A DNA stretch of 64,000 nt from Hydractinia symbiolongicarpus (GCF_029227915.1 NC_079888.1:18764001-18828000), one strand, 5' to 3'. Counted from the first letter of the stretch, positions 42,291 through 53,060 are shown. Notes: generated from the letters alone by a model not told the origin. Numbers and translations: made by a program.

Positions 42291-42404
42291 AGCACAGTTA
42301 CATTCGTATTTCATTCTCAACAGAGAATGCTTCACCCCGATCAGACCTCTGATCATGACGGGCGAGTATAATGCGTGTAAGTCATATTGAAGAAGAACTA
42401 CTTT

Positions 42405-42517
42405 GTTTATCACTAAGATACTGCCAAGCAGTGAGCGGGATTCGATCCGCGGTCCCCAGAACTGGGAGCCGCAGACGAACCCACTACACTACGTGCGGCA
42501 ATATGTTAGTGATAAAC
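42405..42517 (-). repeat. Foldback element with a tRNA-like core
   Basis: Inverted 21-bp arms (42405-42425 and 42497-42517, 19 of 21 paired) directly enclose a 69-base minus-strand sequence that looks like a tRNA. It has TAGTGTAGTGG (A-box-like), an anticodon arm with loop AGTTCTG, and GGATCGAATCCC (B-box-like). The short stems are imperfect, so it is a tRNA-derived repeat, but the arms would extend the acceptor stem by about 20 bp. Confidence 0.6.
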
Positions 42518-42528
42518 TCAGATAGTTT

Positions 42529-42560
42529 ATCCGGATGGTGTGTATACACACCATCCGGAT
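42529..42560. repeat. Perfect 32-bp palindrome
   Basis: ATCCGGATGGTGTGTA is followed directly by its reverse complement, with the centre at 42544/42545. Next to it are two direct copies of ACAACGTTCC (42561-42570 and 42575-42584). It lies between the tRNA-like foldback and the broken end of the BEL/Pao relic. Confidence 0.95.
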
Positions 42561-42584
42561 ACAACGTTCCGGACACAACGTTCC

Positions 42585-43849
42585 AATAATGTAGACAACA
42601 GCACCGTATGATCTTTTACTTCCATCACAAAACCCATGCAGGGTGATGTCTTTCAAATCACTTAAAGGATAGTTAGAGAAGTAATAACGTTGCAATCGAT
42701 ATTTTGACGAGATTGAAAATATCTGTATTAACGAATTCCATTCGTCCTTTAATTCCTCACTAATCTCAGTGTCCTAATCGTTTACGGTTGTGCATAACTT
42801 CTGAAAGGATACCTTAAACGGTACAACGAGGGGCGAAACCAAACCGACTGGGTCGTAAATCGATGCGATGATTTTTAGGATGTCGCCTTTAGATAGAAGG
42901 ACGTCGGATTGAGCTAACTGTTTTTGTCTTGACAGGTCTATTTCCATTTCGTCATTGGCCGTATCCCATGTGATGCCCAACATTTTTTCATCGGGAGGAG
43001 CTGGATCCTCGATTTCGAATTTGGCGATTTGCGTTTGGAGAGTTGAACTGTTAGAACGCCAGCTTCTTTAAGCCTTGCTTTTACCTTTTGGTAAAATGTG
43101 AACACCTGATCGCTGGTATCTCCTCCTCCAATGCTGTCGTCGACATAGGTTTTATAAGAAAGATAGCTCAAAGTCAGTGTCGGCACATTGGTATTTCTCC
43201 AAGTGCTTTATAATTGATGCAGCTGAAAGGAACTGTGAAGCGTTCATTCCAAAGATTACACGAGTGTATCGGTATATCATGAGTTGAGGATTTTCTTTTG
43301 TTATTTCGTCAAACCATAGAAAGCGTAAGAAGTCACGATCAGGTGTGCTGATCGTCACATTTAAAAATGCTTGTTTAATGTCGCTTGCTACCGCAACCTT
43401 GTTGGTCCCAAAACGGATGAGGATGTCCATAAGTAGAGGAAGAAGAGAAGAACCCTTTTCCAAGCAATCGTTGAGTGACTGAGAATTTGAAGAAGCATCG
43501 TAAACAATGCGTACCTTGGTTGTGGACTTATCTTCATTAAAGACGTAATGATGGGGCAAGTAATGGACTTGACCTGGCGGCGGTGGCGGCTCACCTGCTC
43601 GATGATACCGTCACGTTTTTGCTATTTAATGATTTCGTCGTATTGTTGCAGAAGCTCGGGCTTAGCCTCAAGTCGGCGGAAGACTAATGTTAACCGATTT
43701 CGGCTGTTGTGGAAATTGTCCGGTATCTGTTCATGATCTTGTTTCCATGGTAATGGGACGGAATATCTTTCTCCATCGAAATCAATTTTTTCGCTGAATT
43801 TACGTATGTTAAACGTAGTATCTACTTCTTTATGTCCTTGACTTGCCAA
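42585..43849 (-). pseudogene. BEL/Pao reverse transcriptase and start of the A17 region
   Basis: Pieces in several frames read in order: FSEKIDFDGERYSVPLPW, HYVFNEDKSTTKVRIVYDAS, VAVASDIKQAFLNVTI (catalytic Asp), FGMNASQFLSAASI, YKTYVDDSIGGGD (YVDD intact) and KKCWASHGI or MLGITWDT, then IIASIYDPVGLVSPLVVPFK and LHGFCDGSKRSYGAVVYI. These blocks are diagnostic of Pao/BEL pol. There is a stop near 42776 and frame changes near 43180, 43000 and 43600. Sequence is lost after AVVYI at about 42590, where the palindrome region begins. Confidence 0.83.
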
Positions 43850-44550
43850 AATTTCTTAAGATTATCAGTTGACGGTTTGTTCCCGTCATGCGAAAGTAAA
43901 ACGTGTACAACGTTAACAGTCGAAGAAGATGCCCGCACATTTCCGTTAGGAGTCCAACCATGGATAGTTTGAACAGCGGTAAGAGCGTTCTCAGTTTTTA
44001 TAATTTGTCCTGTTACAAAGTTCCAATAATAATTTGCACCTACAAGAACGTCGATCTGTTTATTGTCAGAGGCGTTGTTGTCAGCAAGGCAAATGTTTGG
44101 GAGAAAGGTTTGCGCTAAATTGACTCTTTGGTTAGATAGAGGTAAGCATATCATGTCCATAACATACGCTTCGATTACGGAATAATCGTTAGAATGGGCG
44201 TTTTTAATTTTATCCTTTACGACGTCTAATTTTCGAGGTTTTTCAGAGTTGTCGCCGAACACTTTTACGTTTAAAATCTCGCTGCGGATGATTTTTAATT
44301 TTAATCGTTGTTTTGCGTTACTTGTGATGAATGTTTTTTGTGAACAGTTATCAAAGAGCACGCAACCAGAAAAAACAGAGGAATTTTCGTCAGTATTTAA
44401 CAAGTGCGCATTTGCTGTTTACAGCAGTGTACTGTCATGGCAACCAACGAAGTTCACAGTTGATGATTGATTTTGTTCATCATCCTGAGAATGCGGAACC
44501 TGTCCATCGTTGTTATTTTTGTTTTGCTCTCCTTCACCCTTAGCATCACA
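43822..44550 (-). pseudogene. BEL/Pao aspartic protease domain
   Basis: The frame reads VFSGCVLFDNCSQKTFITSN. The usual Asp-Ser/Thr-Gly of the protease (LLDxGSQ) appears as FDNCSQ, so the active-site triad is altered. IDVLVGANYYWNFVTGQI and HGWTPNG follow, conserved in DUF1758 proteins of BEL/Pao. The domain ends at 43822 and is followed by RT in another frame. Confidence 0.75.
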
Positions 44551-44560
44551 GAGGGAGATA

Positions 44561-44620
44561 CTAACAGGTTGAGTTCACCATTGCGGTGGCTTGCCACCTC
44601 TTTGTAAATTATTTTTTCTT
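44561..44620 (+). repeat. 58-bp dispersed repeat with hairpin GGTGGCTTGCCACC
   Basis: Nearly identical to 13814-13871 (CTAACAGGTTGAGTTC ... CTCTTTGTAAATTATT). The hairpin is perfect. Here it interrupts the BEL/Pao relic between the zinc knuckle and the protease. Confidence 0.75.
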
Positions 44621-44639
44621 TCCTTGCACTTAAAGCACG

Positions 44640-45300
44640 TGTTTTTAGAGTTGCTATTTCTAACGAGATGTCCGAATTTTAAACAATTACAACATCTGTT
44701 TTTAGCACGAATGATTTGCTTCCTTGCTGTGACGTCTGTAACTACGGTACACCTGTAAGAATTATGGGAACCCTTACAATAAGAACAGGAGATAGAGTTG
44801 ACTCATCCATGCTGCTGTTTCCGAGGGTTTCTTTCAGCGTTATATTGCAGAGCAAAAAGAGTCGAAGAAGGGGATGCGGAAGCAAAACCTGCGTTAGGGT
44901 CCATCGCCCAACAGCGCTCGCGCGCCATGGGTTCCTTTTTAAAGCAGTTCATTAAGTCGCCTATTTTCAATGTTCCCTGCGGCAATTTACGAGTAATATC
45001 CAGTTTAAAATCGCTTGGCAGTTTATTCATTACAATAGAAATTAAGACTGGGCCATACGCCTTGGATTCAACGTCAAGAGACTGAAGATTACGGGTATGC
45101 ACTTCTATCAAATCAAAAATTGTGCGCAATTCTGTCGTATCACAACTTTTAGCAGGTGCGATATTGAGGAGCGCATCCATGTGAGCACTGATAATAGTTT
45201 GAGTATCGCCAAATCTTTCCTTTAGAATTTTTACAGCCACCTTGTAATTGTCAGTTGTAAGCGCCGCTTTATCTGTCACACTGACTGATGTCGTGCAAAA
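44640..45300 (-). pseudogene. BEL/Pao gag (DUF1759) with zinc knuckle, 5' truncated
   Basis: The open frame covers DNYKVAVKILKERFGDTQ, FDLIEVHTRNLQSLDVES and ISIVMNKLPSDFKLDITRKL, a good match to the DUF1759 capsid-like region of BEL/Pao gag. Downstream, partly in another frame, is a CCHC knuckle (NRCCNCLKFGHLVRN) at about 44680. Family similarity starts only near 45290. Upstream residues are unrelated, so the N-terminal half is lost. Confidence 0.78.
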
Positions 45301-45366
45301 TACGCATAAAATTGCGATCCTACGACAAGCCAAAAACAGAGAACCAGCGGACCCGTGGATTATTCA

Positions 45367-45475
45367 CCTTATTATTATGTATTTTGTGTGTGTGTCTGTG
45401 CGCGCGAGTCTTGCTATGGGAACATAAATGCGATATTTTTAATAATTGGCTACCCGATGGTTTTTTTCAGTCTCT
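45367..45475 (+). mobile_element. Degenerate mini-Helitron
   Basis: TATTATTATG, then TGTGTGTCTGTG, GGAACATAAATGCGATAT and GGCTACCCGATGGTTTTTT follow the order of the mini-Helitron units at 31.6-32.1 kb. The 3' hairpin and CTAG are eroded. Confidence 0.4.
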
Positions 45476-45776
45476 ATAAATTACAGCCGTGTTGTCTGTG
45501 CTTAAAATAATACCAAACTTTGAGCTAAGGATGCATGAAATATTGATGTTTGGAAAATGTAAAGCAGCGGAAACTGGTTCTTGGACAGGCTAACGTCTCT
45601 GTGAGCCAAAATTATAAAAAAAAGGAGTAAAACTTTCCTTTAAAGAAAACCATGACTTCCAAGTATTGCATTGATATCTGTGGTTTAAAATCCATCACCC
45701 TAGCGGTCAGTGCACCATGAAACCGGAGTATGCCCACTCCTCTCTTCCTATAGAGACACTGTAAGAAGCACAGCAA

Positions 45777-45979
45777 GGGGGCTTGACATCATATCCTGTC
45801 ATTGAGCTTGACGATCCCACTTATTACCCCAGTCCAGTAGGGAGGCAGAGTTTGATCACTTTGCTTTTAGGATTGACAATCCTGCTGCCCTTGTCAGTTT
45901 AGAAGAAGCTTTGCAATGGGGTTAGATTTTTTTATCTGGTCTTCGTGGTGTTACGCCCACTCATATTACCCCAGTTACG
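45777..45979 (+). repeat. Hairpin array with compensatory stem changes (three units)
   Basis: Unit 2 has outer stem GGCAG/CTGCC (45844-45848, 45885-45889) and inner stem AGGATT/AATCCT (45869-45874, 45878-45883). Unit 3 has outer TGGGGT/ACCCCA (45917-45922, 45968-45973) and inner GTGG/CCAC (45945-45948, 45957-45960). Unit 1 (about 45777-45835) keeps the G-run/C-run pair. Stem sequences differ from the LINE units, but pairing is kept. Downstream sequence resembles the non-coding end of the DIRS family. Confidence 0.6.
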
Positions 45980-46029
45980 ACAGGCTGGTACCGTCATTAG
46001 GCAGGTCAACAGCAACAATTATCTGTGTA

Positions 46030-46370
46030 AGCTGTGGAAAGCTACAGCCAGAGTCACAAGTCCTGGCGCACAGATAGTTGTTTGCTTTAACTTAAACACG
46101 TTCCGTTTAGAACAATTTTAAATTTATCCGTTATTCAATTCATTTTGAATTACTTTAATGTTTATTGTTTTGTGTTGTGTTCTGACGCTGTTGTATTTTT
46201 CTGCCTCTTTACCATCAATGTTTTTAGGAAATCCTGCAAAACGGTTTTTTTTGCTTTTTTGAAAAATCTTTTGCAGGGTTGCAACTTCTAACTATAGTAG
46301 AACCAGCTGTCATTAGAGAAGAAATATCATTACAGCTAGCTGTTTTATTACCTCATCATGAAGCCTAAAT
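46030..46370 (-). mobile_element. DIRS-family terminal relic
   Basis: GTGGAAAGCTAC..CCAG..TCACAAGTCCTGGCGC (46039-46065) matches the DIRS end near 14652-14690. Near 46320-46365 the minus strand reads as the recombinase tail (KQLAVM). The middle is T-rich and diverged. No intact gene. Confidence 0.55.
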
Positions 46371-47412
46371 AGTGGTCGATGCTATAAAATATGGTAGGGA
46401 TTGTGCAGCCAATTTAAAAAATATCAATAATGATATTGATATGAGATTTTCGTACTAATAACCTCTTCCCAGACTTTTTTCGGGCCACAGATACCCCAGA
46501 AGAAAACGCTTTACACATAGCTGGTGTCTTCAGAGGGTTATTTTTAGAAATAAAAGTTATCTTAACGTGCATACACAAAAAACGAAAACTAAAAAAAAGT
46601 TTCAACACGATTGTTGATAAGAAATGTTAGTGTTTTTTGCTTCTTTTAGCTCTTTCATAATTCACTTTTGTACGGATTTGTGTTATGGTAAACTTTTTTC
46701 AAAATCTCACAATCCCCCTTTAATCAAATTTTCCCCTCTCGTAGTCAGCAGGTGTATGTCATGCTCCGACCACATTGACTTTCTTGAAATAGTATTTGGT
46801 CGAAATACAATTTAATGAGGAATTATAATAGTGACATGAATGTGAAACGTATCAAAATTATATCACAAATAGGAAATGGGGCTAATTTGAGTGCCGTAAA
46901 TGTTTTTTGGTAAGGATTTAAAAACATCTTCCTGAGTTTTGAGATCAAAGATTAACTATTATTCTTACCCAACATAATGCTAACAATTACTCAAATAGAG
47001 TTATTAAATTTTTTGAATGCTTAAAAAGAAAGAAAACTCTTTTGTACTTTTCCATGCGGACGCAAAAAAAAAACGCTTTTTCTGATCAAGCACAGATATA
47101 TACATACCTGAGATCTGCGCCCTTCATATCTTGTCAATCTCCTCACTTTGTCGTATATTTGCTTTGATCTAATTTGTTTTTTCACAAAATAATGTGAGCT
47201 TGCTGTATTTTCACTGTGCATCATTTTGTCTGCTACTTGTACGTAAACTGGCTGTCGGATTCTTTCAAACCAATAGAACCAGATTTTCTAATTATATTAG
47301 TTGACAATCTTTTTCGTATTCTTTTCCTACAACTCGTGTATTCGACTGCTAACGTCACCAGACGTCATGGATACTCCTTTCCAACTTAAAAACGCATTAA
47401 CCTCGCAGCTTT
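46371..47412. other. No gene seen
   Basis: AT-rich spacer. A short imperfect inverted pair (AATAACCTCTTCC near 46459; AGAGGGTTATTTTT near 46536) could bound a tiny MITE. This is weak. Confidence 0.4.
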
Positions 47413-47787
47413 TTAATGAACTTTTTCAACAAAAAACGCAAAGTCATTCAAGGCTGCAGGTACCCGGGTTGCTCTAGCTGGACCAAAGTTTGCTACAGTT
47501 TTGTGGTCCCAAACTTCAATTTGATAATTTTCGCCTGCTATTGTTGCTCTTTGGATATCTTCTATTGTCATATGTGCGGTAACTCCAGATCTTTGGCAGT
47601 TACGAAAAGCAATTATAGCACACAACTGATCTCTAATGCAACAGTACTCTAAAAGAGTTATATTCCTAACAGTATAATTTTTTAAGTCGGTCAACAAGGT
47701 TTTTGCCATTTGTGCTTCTTCACTGTCCTCATACTGCTTCATTTGTTCCAGTGTTACAAGCATTTCTAGATCTTTCCTGAACCGCAC
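47413..47787 (-). pseudogene. Tyrosine recombinase-like catalytic fragment
   Basis: The 124-codon frame matches the first half of a cnidarian-type tyrosine recombinase catalytic domain: CCIRDQLCAIIAFRNCQRSG with the presumed first catalytic Arg, VTAHMTIEDIQRATIAG, and the beta-hairpin Lys region EVWDHKTVANFGPAR. The His-x-x-Arg and Tyr parts are absent and a stop follows KVH. It differs from the DIRS recombinase and from the zinc-finger recombinase at 19.3 kb, so it is a third family here. Whether it is a Crypton remnant or a broken host gene cannot be decided. Confidence 0.55.
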
Positions 47788-48059
47788 TTAAAATTGCGCG
47801 AAATCCTTTAACGAGAAAATGTTGATTCCATGCTCATTATATTTCATGAGACTGAGGTGGAAATTGAAGCATTTTGCAGACTATACATACAAATTCTTGT
47901 AGAGCACATAAAAAATTTTTTTTAATTTTTAATTTGAGCACTTATCTGCATGAGGTGGAGTTACGCCTTTTCTCATGACAAAACTCAACTTTGTTTTTTA
48001 TTGTCTCTAAACGTAGCTGTTTTCATCATTGTTTTGTTTAATGTTTTCTATTGTATTCG

Positions 48060-48270
48060 AAGGTTGTTCTTCTTTGTTCCTGTGTACTGTGTTATTTTAA
48101 TGTTAGTCAAAGTGGTCATCGTATAATTTGCCAAATCCTTGCAACAACGAAGATTTTGGATTATTTCGGAACCTTTAGAGGGTAAAACCTCTACATAGCC
48201 ATAACCACCTGTCTTTAGACAAGTATTATCATTACAGCTTGCTGTTTTGTCATCTCATTATCAAGCAAGA
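48060..48270 (-). mobile_element. DIRS-family terminal relic
   Basis: The minus strand ends a frame with MTKQQAVMIILV and a stop (near 48210-48245), like the DIRS recombinase tail at 14961. It then has the hairpin TAGAGG..CCTCTA (48177-48196) as in the intact element. Confidence 0.6.
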
Positions 48271-48472
48271 ACTTTAGTTGAATGATGTCACAAGATTACT
48301 TTGTTCTTTGGGACAAGGCTGTGAAAGATTGCACATCCTTTATTAGGCATATATTTAATCTTTCTGGAACAGTTACAACTCACTAATTAACAGTCAATTT
48401 CAAAATATATGGTATTCTTTGAAAGAAATGTACTAGAGAAAATCTGGTTATTTAGTTTCGTATGGTCAGTAA

Positions 48473-49196
48473 AGCTAAGTGTCCACTGAAACGTGACAGA
48501 ATTAATTAATTAAGAATTCACAACGAAGAAATTTTTTGTCGTGAAAAAAGTTTCATTGAAAACATTTTAAAGATTGAATTTCTTTCGCATTTCTATCATG
48601 GACACAGAGGATGAGATTTGTGAATGCATTCTTCGATTCACCTGAATTTGATAACGAATACTTGAGTATTTTCAACTGACGTTTTTGGTTGATTAACAGT
48701 TTTGAATATTACATACCTTCTTCACAACCAAGTTCTTTATCTACCTCCACCCAAGCATTCTCTACACAATTTCTATATTTATAATCATTGCACGACCTGC
48801 TGTACAGACAAGGATATTTTCGGACGCATTCTGCTAAAGTTTCTTGTTCGTATCAAGTTCATATCAAGGGAAGATTTTCGACCCATATTTCTTTTTAAAA
48901 TCAAACGAAACTCTCACTGTATATCTTTCTGTGCACATACATTTACATGTTTCTTAATAGTAAAAGCGAGCATGAATTTAAACAGTAGGTTCTTTAAAAA
49001 TTAGTTTAATTTACGTCATAACCTGCGCGGCTTTCCTTTGAAATTTATATTTTTCACGACGAACGAATTTTTTTAAATTGCAAAAAAATACAGACATTAA
49101 CGATTGACTGGTGATCGCGAATGTGTTTCCATCAAAATATAATTTTTTTTGCGATGATAATTTGCGACGGCATTTTGCTTCAGTTGACAATTAGCT
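48473..49196. mobile_element. Non-autonomous Harbinger-like element, 724 bp, TAA duplication
   Basis: The ends AGCTAAGTGTCCACTGAAAC and, inverted, AGCTAATTGTCAACTGAAGC pair at most positions and are flanked by TAA (48470-48472 and 49197-49199). This fits PIF/Harbinger target choice. The frame at 48702-49004 is not a recognisable protein. The termini resemble those of the neighbouring element at 49351. Confidence 0.7.
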
Positions 49197-49350
49197 TAAG
49201 AAAAGTAAAAGGTCTAGTTGAGTCAAATTTAGAGAATGTTGCGAGTTCAAATCCCGAGTCAGGCAGAGACAGACTAGACAGAAAAGATATGCGGAGATAA
49301 TTTCTACCTTGGTTAATTGGCAATTTAGCCTGATGCCCTTTATCTCAAAA

Positions 49351-50562
49351 GGCTGCTTTCCACTTAGTTGGATCGGACCGGATTGGACTGGATCGGACCT
49401 TTAAATTACGCACATTTTGGGTCCAGAACGATCCAAAATGGATCTGAAAAAAGTTAAAAAACGATCGATCGGCTGGATCGATGTTTAAGCCAATGAAGAA
49501 CTAGTATTTTTCTGGTCATGTGACTTTGAATTAATAAGGGCAGCCATTATAGCGCTTATTCGAAAAACGTCTATATTGAGAGAAGGAAATTTATTTGTTA
49601 AGTAGTGGATAACCTCGAAGAAATTTTGAACAGAATTTTAAATGGACGTGACAACAGTCTCTTTTTTGCAATAGTACTCAAGAATAACATTAAGCAAACG
49701 AGATAAAGCTACCCGTTCTGGTGCTGGGAACAAGAAGCTCTCAACATGTAACTTTTTTGCAGAATTATCATTTTTACCCGACAGCGTTTCTAATAGATTA
49801 TAAGCAAATTTTCGTTTGCAGCGTGTCCTATATTCCCATTTGAAAATACTCCTTATAACTCTGGCGACCCTTGTTACCAATGACAACTAGTAGGAACTTG
49901 TAGTCGGCATCACAAACTGCCATCAATACGACACTGTCGGTTTTGCTGTAATTAAAAAAGAAGAGCCAGTACGCGCTGGAGCCTGCATTGGGGAATTGCC
50001 AAAGTTTCTGAAATCTAATGGCTACCTTTTTCCATTCACTATGCGATGTTGGGCATTTTAGATAATCTGCTTGTAACAATTTTGTCCATATAGCATTACA
50101 TGTTTAACTGATTATTCTACGAATAGTTGTTGGTCCTACACCCGTTACTAAATATCTTGTGTGATACAAAGACGCTGGTCTGCAGATATGCTTTCTCGTC
50201 TCAGCGATGATTTCCTAATTAAGGGAGCAACCTATGATAAAAGTTTTTCGTATTTATCAGGTAGCATAAAATGTTTAAAAAAATACTCGTGGTCACGAAT
50301 AAGCACTTGATATTCTCCTTTTCGTTTGCGTTCTTTGGAGATTTTCCGAAACCAAAATCTTTTTTTGTATTTGTTGTTCCTCTTTCTTTGCCAAATTCTT
50401 CTTTTAGCAAGCAAAAGGAGTAACAATACTCGTACGTTTATAGCCGCCAAACTTTTGCCGCTCATAAAATTGGTTGGAAATCATTTTGCCGCCAGGACCA
50501 GATCAGATTTCGGTCCAGGCCGATCAAGTCCAGTCCGATCCAGCTAAGTGGAAACCCAGCTT
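49351..50562 (-). mobile_element. PIF/Harbinger element with decayed transposase
   Basis: The left end GGCTGCTTTCCACTTAG plus TTGGATCGGAC and, inverted, the right end AGCTGGGTTTCCACTTAG plus CTGGATCGGAC share about 30 bases, followed by more GGATCGGAC-like subterminal repeats. TAA follows the right end. The left flank reads AAA, possibly mutated. A broken Harbinger transposase lies inside on the minus strand. Confidence 0.8.
49638..50465 (-). pseudogene. Harbinger transposase remnant
   Basis: The frame from 50465 reads RRIWQRKRNN, KISKERKRKGEYQVL, DHEYFFKHFMLPDKYEKLL and then APLIRKSSLRRESISADQRL, the N-terminal half of a HARBI1-like transposase. After stops comes FQKLWQFPNAGSS and LFFFNYSKTDSVVLMAVCDADYKF (50079-49828). 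There the GAIDGKH segment with the first catalytic Asp is deleted, but DADYKF with the next conserved part is kept. The rest (49886-49638) is the C-terminal region. The deletion and stops rule out activity. Confidence 0.8.
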
Positions 50563-50706
50563 AATAGACCATTTTTATTTAAAAAAAACATGTAAATTGC
50601 GTCAGCTGCACGATCTTCTCAGGAAGAAACCAACTTTGTTAGGATTCGGTTTACATATTTGTTTTTCTCGCAAAATATGCATGTTTTGGCAGTATTTTTT
50701 TTATCC

Positions 50707-51200
50707 TCAGAGTCCCGTCTCCTGGTACACTGTTCCCCCAATGAGCATCTCATTCGGTTCTTCGTATGAACTTATTGCATCCAAACGCGACTCCAATGCA
50801 TTCTGTTTGGCAGTTTTCTCAGCCATCATTCTCTCTAATGTAGTTTTCATTGTGGAAATGCTGCAACAACTACGGTGGTAAAAAAGCAATGGTAGCGTTC
50901 TTTATTATCTACATTTTCTTCATTCTTTTTTATTGGTGGTAATTCAATAGCGAACTTTCTTATTGATGCTGCTGTCTGAAGAGTTTCCCACGTAAAATGT
51001 TTCCCTCCTCGAATCAGTACAGTTAATACAGCATACCTGAAATGATAAAAATTTAATAATGGGATTAATATAAACACCAAAAAAGTGTCTGTTAAGTCAA
51101 TTCCTACAATGATTGAGAATAATATACATCTATCTTTCTTATTGTTATTCTTCATGGATGGTTCTGCCTTCTTCTTTGATGGTTTCTTTTTTGGTCCCAT
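50707..51200 (-). CDS. Hypothetical gene, two or three exons
   Basis: The first exon starts at the ATG at 51200 (MGPKKKPSKKKAEPSMKNNN) and is Lys-rich. An intron of about 100 bases ends at TTATCATTTCAG near 51038. The next exon encodes YAVLTVLIRGGKHFTWETLQ, TAASIRKFAIELPPIKKNEE and then stops in that frame. An overlapping frame continues LERMMAEKTAKQNALESRLD and AISSYEEPNEMLIGGTVYQ, a coiled-coil-like tail ending at 50707. A frameshift or a further tiny intron must connect them. I do not recognise the family. It abuts, but lies outside, the Harbinger element at 49351-50562, so it may be a host gene fragment or part of an older transposon. Confidence 0.4.
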
Positions 51201-52389
51201 AATTATTTGTTAGTTCGTAAATGTTTTATTAATTTTGATATATCTAAAAATATAAAATGATCTTCATGGTAAAACTTTGTTGCCTTAAGTTATGGCCAAA
51301 GGTCAACTATAATCTCCAGCCTAATCTAAAATGGACAAACAAAGTGACTTCACTCAAAATATACTTTTTCACAAATAAACAGTATACATGAGTAACAACA
51401 TGGAAAAAACAAAATAATTATCTTATAGAGGGTTTAAGTAATATGGTGCACCATTTTTCTTCCACTGAGAACTCTAAAAGTAAATTCTAAGAAGTAGGAA
51501 CACCGGTTATCAAGTGGATATAACTAGCATTAAAATTTTTGAATGCCTGCTTATAATTACATTGTAATCTGTTTGAAATCTTTGATAAAAATATCGAAAT
51601 ATCGCTAATTTTGCATAATTCAGCATGCTGCCTTGGCCACCATGGTAGCCATTTCGAATTTTTTTTGGTTTTCTAAATCCTCATCCTAAGGACTAATTAT
51701 GACCAAAATTTTATATTGGGTATGATGCAGTCAAGCAATATGGGTCAAAAATGACGCTTTCAAGCTTATTATCATTTATATTCGTAATCTACATAAAATT
51801 TGCAAGCTTTTGGTATATGGTATGTATAGTCACAAAATGTTCCAATCTCCACCCCTGTCTCATGGACCATTACTGCTTTCCTTTTCCATTCGCTTTCTTA
51901 ATCTTGCAGAATAAGAGTCTGACACGGTGATATCCCCGGTTCTTTCTATGGATCACTGCTGTTTATTCAGCAAGTATAGGTTAAAAAATGACTTCGCTAG
52001 GCATTTGTTCAGGAACAAAGTAAAAAGCACTGTTTATCAATTTGAAATATCTTGCGTCTTTTGCCATTCTATGGAACTTCGAAAGGTGTTCGTTTAAATG
52101 AAGGGTCACTCTCATGCAATTTTGTATGGGGCAAATACGTTTGCGATGGTAACTTTATTGATTTTTCTTCTTCACTTCTTACTCTGCTTCTAGTTCTACC
52201 GCCATCTTTTTTGTTTTGATTTTCTCTTATGTTTTACGAAGTTCAAAGTGGCTTACAGACGCAGATAAGCAGGTTCCACACCATCAACTTCCAAACTGGA
52301 CACTCTCTTTTAATTCAAAGACAAATATTTTAATTGTTAACCAAGAATTATCCAAAATATGTGATTGCTTAGAGGTGGAAAATAAAATA
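51201..52389. other. No gene seen
   Basis: AT-rich non-coding sequence without recognised repeats or frames. Confidence 0.5.
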
Positions 52390-53060
52390 TCCTAAGTGTT
52401 AGGTATTCTCAAGAAACTCAAACAGTCTCTTCCAAATCCGAGTCTAAAAGCCATATATTCTGCCTTTGTAAAATCTCATTTGCAATATGGGTTAGTCTGT
52501 TGGGGTTTACCAAAAACTAAAAGTCGGCCAATGTAACAAATTAACAGCTCGTTGTCGTATTTTTAAATCGTTTTAATATTAATCAGTTATTAACAACAAT
52601 GACCTATCACCACATATCTAATCAGTATCTTTAAAGCCAATAATTCTATTCATAATCTTGGACTTGTTCCAAGCACAACATCGAGATTCGTTTGTCCCCT
52701 CAAACGTTGGCACTTTCCCTTACTATTGATCTTTTACTGAAATAAGCATAGTACAGTGATCAGTAATTGTTATTCCTAAACTGGCCTGAATTATGAAAAC
52801 TAAACTAGACCTACCAATCCTTTTGTCTTAAAAAGCCTTCTTTTTGGCGTCCCCACGATTTCTTTTTCGTCATGTTAAAGGTGGCCATGCAACTAAAGTG
52901 TGGGGTGGAAGTTTTTAGTGATCTCCTTGACTGTCTTCCCTCCGAATCTTCTAAGTTTAACAACCAACAATTTTAAAAAAATTTTTGGGAAGTAATTTTT
53001 ATTTTTTAACTCGTTTGAAAGAATGAAGGATAAACATTGTACATAAATAAATCTGATTGT
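52390..53060 (+). pseudogene. Non-LTR RT C-terminal relic
   Basis: At 52401 the frame reads GILKKLKQSLPNPSLKAIYS, then AFVKSHLQYGLVCWGLPKTK, the segment after the RT thumb in APE-type LINEs (usual form: IYNSLIYSHLNYG). Farther on, matching is patchy and full of stops, and the tail ends in an AATAAATC-rich stretch near 53050. It is 5'-truncated and old. Confidence 0.5.

Larger units (their letters stand above)
39020..42320 (+). mobile_element. USP LINE copy B (3' part), split by a Harbinger element
   Basis: From 39099 the sequence matches copy A from about 13037: GAGTTGTCAGACACCAATG, NVYFCRVCNAHQTALIEKEV, LIFQLKRF and INHCGNLNNGHYTT. It continues after the Harbinger element at 42058 with AACAGTCACGAGTCATATG (SYVFF) and the 3' UTR hairpin array to about 42320. 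Upstream of the USP part, 39020-39098 is itself part of the 3' UTR array, so 3' UTR precedes coding sequence here: a rearranged or tandem copy. The coding frame is broken in several places. Confidence 0.75.
42585..45300 (-). mobile_element. BEL/Pao LTR retrotransposon relic, truncated at both ends
   Basis: Gag (DUF1759 type), protease (DUF1758 type), RT and the start of the following A17/RNase H-like region occur in BEL/Pao order on the minus strand, with stops and shifts. The 5' part of gag, the integrase and both LTRs are absent. A 58-base dispersed repeat (44561-44620) interrupts it between the knuckle and the protease. Confidence 0.85.

Noticed and set aside
42489-42600. Extension of BEL/Pao pol beyond AVVYI
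   Set aside because: The frame runs into the palindrome and tRNA-like foldback; the translated residues there are not BEL/Pao.
49206-49280. tRNA-derived SINE from the B-box-like GAGTTCAAATCCC
   Set aside because: No convincing A box at the right distance and no foldable arms; too weak to annotate.
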